From: Saccharothrix syringae
Lineage (GTDB): Bacteria; Actinomycetota; Actinomycetes; Mycobacteriales; Pseudonocardiaceae
Assembly (NCBI RefSeq): GCF_009498035.1
Contig: NZ_CP034550.1
Location: 3,968,001-4,032,000 of the forward strand
Reading direction: 5' to 3'
Length of the DNA: 64,000 nucleotides
The notes beneath the pieces were generated by a model, which worked only from the letters and a program-made list of their open reading frames with translations, searched no databases and had not been told where the DNA came from. Shown here piece by piece: positions 60,466 through 64,000 of the stretch; within the stretch, counting starts at the first letter, position 1; each line of letters starts with the position of its first letter. A program made the position numbers and the translations under genes.

Positions 60466-61344
60466 CCAATCGCAGCCGCAGGTCCCGGCCAACCTCAAGA
60501 ACCCCAAGCACCCCAAGAGTCCCACCAGCCCCACCAGCCCCACCAGGCCCGCCAGTCCGACCAGTCAGACCTGTTCCAAGCCCCCCACCGGCAACGACAG
60601 GCGGCGGAGTCGTTCGGCGCGGACCCGGCTCGCTACGACCGCGCCCGCCCCGCCTACCCCGAAGCGATGGTCGAAGCCGTCGTCGCCGCGGCTCCCGGTC
60701 CCGATGTCCTCGACGTCGGCATCGGCACCGGCATCGCCGCCCGCCAGTTCCGGGCGGCTGGCTGCCGGGTCCTGGGAGTCGATGCTGACCCGCGGATGGC
60801 GGAGTTCGCCCGCCGCGACGGCTTCGAGGTGGAGGTGTCCACGTTCGAGTCCTGGGACCCGGCCGGCCGGGCGTTCGACGTGGTCATCGCCGGTCAGACC
60901 TGGCACTGGGTCGACCCGGCGGCGGGTGCGGCGCGCGCCGCGGGGGTGCTGCGGCCCGGTGGGCGGCTGGCCGCCTTCTGGAACGTCTTCCAGCCACCAC
61001 CGGACGTCTCGGCGAACATGGCCGCCATCCACCGGGAGTTCATGCCCAGGCCGATGGCCGAGATGTCGTCCAAGTCCGCCCTGGAGGTGTACTCGCTGAT
61101 GTTCGCCAAGGCGGTCGACGGGATTCGCGGGTCCGCCGCGTTCGACGAGCCGGAGGAGTGGCGGTTCGAGTGGGAGCGCCACTACACGCGGGACGAGTGG
61201 CTGGACATGCTGCCCACGCAGGGCGGCTACACCCACCTGTCGCCGGAGCGGTTCGCCGAGCTGACCGCGGCCATGGGGGACGCCGTCGGTGACGGTTTCA
61301 CCGCGCAGTACACCGCCGTGGTGGTCACCGCCACGATCAGGTGA
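60457..61344 (+). CDS. Class I SAM-dependent methyltransferase
   Basis: A 295-residue methyltransferase. The Rossmann motif I is VLDVGIGTGIAARQF (SAM Gly-rich loop), followed by LGVDADPRM and FDVVIAGQTWHWVD, the methyltransferase-11 pattern. The first about 45 residues are a Pro/Gln/His-rich low-complexity stretch (PQEPQAPQESHQPHQPHQ) absent from normal members, which typically start near SFGADPARYDRARP. Either the N-terminus is a late addition or translation begins further in. The leaderless promoter and operators at 60421-60465 support the ATG at 60457. The substrate is unknown. Confidence 0.87.
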   Translation: MPTPIAAAGPGQPQEPQAPQESHQPHQPHQARQSDQSDLFQAPHRQRQAAESFGADPARYDRARPAYPEAMVEAVVAAAPGPDVLDVGIGTGIAARQFRAAGCRVLGVDADPRMAEFARRDGFEVEVSTFESWDPAGRAFDVVIAGQTWHWVDPAAGAARAAGVLRPGGRLAAFWNVFQPPPDVSANMAAIHREFMPRPMAEMSSKSALEVYSLMFAKAVDGIRGSAAFDEPEEWRFEWERHYTRDEWLDMLPTQGGYTHLSPERFAELTAAMGDAVGDGFTAQYTAVVVTATIR

Positions 61345-61394
61345 ATTTCTTCCACTAACAGGCGTCACTCGAGCGTGTGACACACACTATTACT

Positions 61395-62261
61395 TCAGTG
61401 TTGGCTGAAATCAGCCTTGGTCAGCACCTCGGCCAAGGGCGTGGCGGGGTGGCCGGTGAGGCGGGCGACGTCGCCGGTCACGCCGGCCAGCTCGCCGGCC
61501 GCGATGGCGGTGTAGGTCGACACCCAGGCGTCGACCTGCCAGTCCGGGACGCCGTGGGACGCGCGCGACCGGTACGCCTCGTCCACGGTCTCCGCGCGGT
61601 AGGTGACGGCGCGGCCGGTGACGCGGGTCAGCACCTCGGCGACCTCGGTCAGGGTGAGGGCGTCCGGGCCGGTCAGCTCATAGGTCGCACCAACGTGGTC
61701 GGGCGCGTCCAGCAGCACGGCGGTGGCGGCGTCGGCGATGTCGTCCTGGCCGACCACGGCCGCCCGCCCGTCCCCGGCGGGACCGCGGATCACACCGTCC
61801 TCACCCACCAGCATCGGCATGAAGTCGGCGTAGAGGTTGTCGCGCAGGAAGGTGTGCGGCAGGCCGCTCGCACGGATGTGCTCCTCCGTGGCGAAGTGGT
61901 CGCGCGCCAGGGTGAACGTCGCGTCCGGGGCGGCGCCGCAGAAGGAGACGTAGACGAGGTGCCCGACCCCGGCGTCGGCGGCCGCGTCGACGAACGCCCG
62001 GTGCTGGTCGACGCGGTCGGCGCTCTCCGATGCCGAGACCATCAGCACCCGGTCGACCCCGCGCAGGGCGGTGCGCACGGCGTCGCGGTCGGCGAAGGCC
62101 GCGCTCAGGGCGGTGGCGCCGGGCAGGCGGGGTGCGCGGGAGGGGTCGCGCACGAGCAGGCGCTGGGCGTGCCCCGCGGCGGCCAGGCGGCGGGCCACGC
62201 GCCCGCCGAGGCGCCCGGTGGCGCCGGTGACCGCGATGGCGGTGCCCGGGTGGTGGGTCAT
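61395..62261 (-). CDS. NAD(P)-binding NmrA-like oxidoreductase
   Basis: A 288-residue atypical short-chain dehydrogenase. IAVTGATGRLGGRVARRLAAAG is the GxxGxxG dinucleotide site, LLVRDPSRAPRL the cofactor-specificity region, and YVSFCGAAPDATFTLARDH replaces the catalytic Tyr-Lys site as in NmrA/QOR2 proteins. Members sense NADP redox state or reduce quinones. It starts at ATG 62261 and is separated by about 90 bases from the LexA-like gene on the same strand. Confidence 0.87.
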   Translation of the reverse strand: MTHHPGTAIAVTGATGRLGGRVARRLAAAGHAQRLLVRDPSRAPRLPGATALSAAFADRDAVRTALRGVDRVLMVSASESADRVDQHRAFVDAAADAGVGHLVYVSFCGAAPDATFTLARDHFATEEHIRASGLPHTFLRDNLYADFMPMLVGEDGVIRGPAGDGRAAVVGQDDIADAATAVLLDAPDHVGATYELTGPDALTLTEVAEVLTRVTGRAVTYRAETVDEAYRSRASHGVPDWQVDAWVSTYTAIAAGELAGVTGDVARLTGHPATPLAEVLTKADFSQH

Positions 62262-62351
62262 GGCCGGGGCTCCCTGTGGTGGGTGTGCTGGTCGGGGCCT
62301 ACCCGGGGACGCCGACGGGCATGCGCCCCGGACAGGTGACCCCGGCAGTGC

Positions 62352-63017
62352 TCAGACGCTGCGCAGCACCGAGACCACGACGCCCAGCACGACGGCCCGG
62401 TCGCCGTCGATGACGTCGTAGTCGGGGTTGCGCGGCTCCAGGAAGACGTGGCCGTTGCGGCGCTGGTAGACCTTGACGGTGGCCTCGTCGTCGATCATCG
62501 CGGCGACGATCTGGCCGGAGTGGGCCTCGGGCTGCTGCTTCACCACGACGATGTCGCCGTCGCAGATGGCGGCGTCGACCATCGAGTCGCCGCGCACCCG
62601 CAGGCCGAAGACGGTGCCGCGCCCGGTGAGGTCGCGGGGGAGGGTCAGCACGTCGTCCACGTGCTCCTCGGCCGCGATGGGCACGCCGGCGGCGATGTGG
62701 CCGACCACCGGCACGGGCACCGAGTCGCCGCCGGTCGCCGGGGTCGCGGGGGGCAGGAACAGCCGCACGTCGATGGGGCGCGACAGGGTGCTGCCGCGCC
62801 GGAGGAACCCCTTGTCCTCCAGGCTCGCCAGGTGCCGGGACACCGTCGAGGGCGACAGGCCGACGGCCTCGCCGATCTCCCGGGTGCCGGGCGAGTACCC
62901 GTGGCGGGTCACCCAGTCCCGGATCGCGACCAGGATCCGCTGCTGGCGCGGTGGCAGGGTCGAGGTGTCCAGGTGCTCGAAGGCGTCCGGGTCGTAGGCG
63001 GTCACCCGGGCGATCAT
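62352..63017 (-). CDS. LexA-like self-cleaving repressor
   Basis: A 221-residue LexA/S24 protein. The winged HTH (LPPRQQRILVAIRDWVTRHGYSPGTREIGEAVGLSPSTVSRHL) precedes the cleavage site Ala110-Gly111 in IAAGVPIAA and the catalytic dyad Ser145 (VRGDSMVD) and Lys182 (ATVKVYQ). Spacings of 35 and 37 residues match E. coli LexA. The first 20 residues and the recognition helix (SPSTVSRH instead of SxxSVxxQ) differ from the usual actinobacterial LexA. No GAACxxxxGTTC SOS box lies in front of it. It may be a second LexA for a separate regulon. The WXG-type gene is divergent. Confidence 0.87.
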   Translation of the reverse strand: MIARVTAYDPDAFEHLDTSTLPPRQQRILVAIRDWVTRHGYSPGTREIGEAVGLSPSTVSRHLASLEDKGFLRRGSTLSRPIDVRLFLPPATPATGGDSVPVPVVGHIAAGVPIAAEEHVDDVLTLPRDLTGRGTVFGLRVRGDSMVDAAICDGDIVVVKQQPEAHSGQIVAAMIDDEATVKVYQRRNGHVFLEPRNPDYDVIDGDRAVVLGVVVSVLRSV

Positions 63018-63117
63018 AGAGGTGCGGCCGCCGGGGGCGGGTCCCGGTGCGGGCCGGGTGGGTCATTCCCCCGGAGTTGGAACCGCCGGCGGTCCTCTTG
63101 CGTCATGATCTGGGCGT

Positions 63118-63201
63118 GTGGACGTGGCGACTGCGAGGGGGAGCGTGCCGGTGACCAGGGCGACGTGGGGCCAGAGCCGAACCAGGGGTGATGGCTGGTG
63201 A
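63118..63201 (+). CDS. Possible short leader ORF before the WXG-type gene
   Basis: A 27-codon frame (GTG at 63118, VDVATARGSVPVTRATWGQ and stop) ends in TGA overlapping the GTG start of the next gene (GTGA). The length and composition match no family. It could be a translated leader or coincidence. Confidence 0.3.
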   Translation: MDVATARGSVPVTRATWGQSRTRGDGW

Positions 63202-64000
63202 CCGGTCCGAACCCCCTGGTGGCCCAGGCGCCCGCCGAGCCGGGCGGTTTCTTCAACAAGGGCACCGGTGACAACGGCTGGGCGACGGGCATCTCCATCG
63301 CCGAGTCCGCGATGGACACCTACAACGGCATCAAGGACGGCAACTGGATCCAGGGCGGCCTGGGCATGGTCGGCCTGGCCGCGGACGCCGCGGCGATGGC
63401 CATCGACCCGTTCGGGACGCTGCTGTCCTCGGCGGCGGCGTTCCTGATGGAGCACATGCAGCCGCTCAAGGACATGCTCGACAAGCTGGCCGGCAACCCG
63501 CCGGTGATCGAGTCGTACTCCACGACGTGGAACAACGTGGCGACGGAGCTGGGCAAGGTCGCCGAGGAGTACGCCGCAGCGGTGAGCTCGGGCACGCAGG
63601 GCTGGACCGGTCCGGCGGCCGAGGCATACCTGGCCAACTCCAAGCAGCACTCGGATGCGTTGTCGGGTGCGGCGTCGGCGGCGGGGACCGTGGGCACGGT
63701 GGTCGGGATGATGGGCATGGTGGTGGGGTTCGTGCGCGAGGTGGTGCGCGACCTGATCGCCGATCTGGTGGGCAAGCTGATCGCCTGGGTGTTGGAGGCG
63801 GTGTTCAGCCTGGGGTTCGGCACGCCGGTGATCGTGGCGCAGGCGGTGACCGCGATCTCGAAGTGGGCCGCGAAGATCGCGAAGATCGTCCAGGACTTGT
63901 TGGACACGATCAAGAAGGTCTCGCCGCTGCTCAAGCGTTTGGTCGAGGTCTTCGAGAAGATCATGAAGGTGGTCGGCAAGCTGGCCGGCAAGGCGACGGG
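63198..64000 (+). CDS. WXG100-like ESX-secreted protein, N-terminal part (partial)
   Basis: At least 267 residues, continuing past the window end. The N-terminus (GFFNKGTGDNGWATGISIAESAMDTYNGI) has a helical hairpin. SYSTTWNNVATELGKVAEEYAAAV followed by GTQGWTGPAAEAYLANS carries the WxG turn typical of type VII-secreted proteins. Then come long hydrophobic helices (VGTVVGMMGMVVGFVREVV and LIAWVLEAVFSLGFG) and a Lys-rich helix. In actinomycetes such N-termini usually precede a toxin or nuclease at the C-terminus, which is not in the window. The GTG start overlaps a short leader frame. Confidence 0.75.
   Translation, partial: MTGPNPLVAQAPAEPGGFFNKGTGDNGWATGISIAESAMDTYNGIKDGNWIQGGLGMVGLAADAAAMAIDPFGTLLSSAAAFLMEHMQPLKDMLDKLAGNPPVIESYSTTWNNVATELGKVAEEYAAAVSSGTQGWTGPAAEAYLANSKQHSDALSGAASAAGTVGTVVGMMGMVVGFVREVVRDLIADLVGKLIAWVLEAVFSLGFGTPVIVAQAVTAISKWAAKIAKIVQDLLDTIKKVSPLLKRLVEVFEKIMKVVGKLAGKAT

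Overview
The window is very GC-rich, with codon third positions almost all G or C, frequent GTG starts, GTGA/ATGA gene overlaps, AGGAGG-type ribosome binding sites and many secreted hydrolases and regulators. This fits a filamentous actinomycete. A Pseudonocardiales-type genome (Saccharothrix, Lentzea or Actinosynnema-like) is my inference from gene style, not from a marker gene. No rRNA, tRNA, CRISPR array, insertion sequence or integrase was recognised.

Layout. 1-1.9 kb: the end of a CobW-like GTPase with type B L31 and L32 ribosomal proteins (a zinc-starvation type group), an EF-hand protein and a Ddn-like F420 enzyme. 2-5.3 kb: a leftward set of P450, VOC protein, TipA-like MerR regulator and unknown protein. 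5.6-6.5 kb: a secreted GH12 glucanase with a perfect CebR operator and a strong terminator, followed by decayed genes to 7.3 kb. 7.4-16.3 kb: SelO, a DUF4956-VTC-CotH/CBM2 operon, a 1-kb regulatory gap and an M36 metalloprotease. 16.4-19.7 kb: small enzymes and a WYL regulator. 19.8-29.2 kb: one 3125-residue RHS/YD-repeat protein with a LamG domain and a C-terminal nuclease domain, and no immunity gene beside it.

29.2-38 kb: CBS protein, Vgb-like propeller, a serine/threonine kinase homologue with altered catalytic residues, an SGNH hydrolase, an anti-sigma/anti-anti-sigma pair, MarR/OhrR regulators and alpha/beta hydrolases. 38.7-45.2 kb: secreted GH35 beta-galactosidase, a HAF-type secreted protein, and two HSL-type hydrolases of which one has Cys in place of the catalytic Ser. 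45.3-53.9 kb: a large LuxR (LAL) regulator, STAS protein, two LysR regulators, epoxide hydrolase and small proteins. 54-59.4 kb: a rightward operon (cyclase-like hydrolase, FAD monooxygenase, extradiol-type dioxygenase, fumarylacetoacetate-hydrolase-like protein, alpha/beta hydrolase) that looks like an aromatic ring-opening pathway under a divergent LysR. 59.4-64 kb: TetR regulator, a methyltransferase with a probable leaderless promoter covered by two operators, an NmrA-like oxidoreductase, a LexA paralogue, and the start of a WXG100-like secreted protein that runs off the window.

Themes. Carbohydrate use recurs (GH12, CBM2-CotH, GH35), with readable operator-like sites in front of these genes. 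Several small genes (MarR, GNAT, SDR, a membrane protein, a secreted protein) survive only as remnants. Some keep recognisable ends but have lost internal segments, which suggests gene decay by internal deletion.
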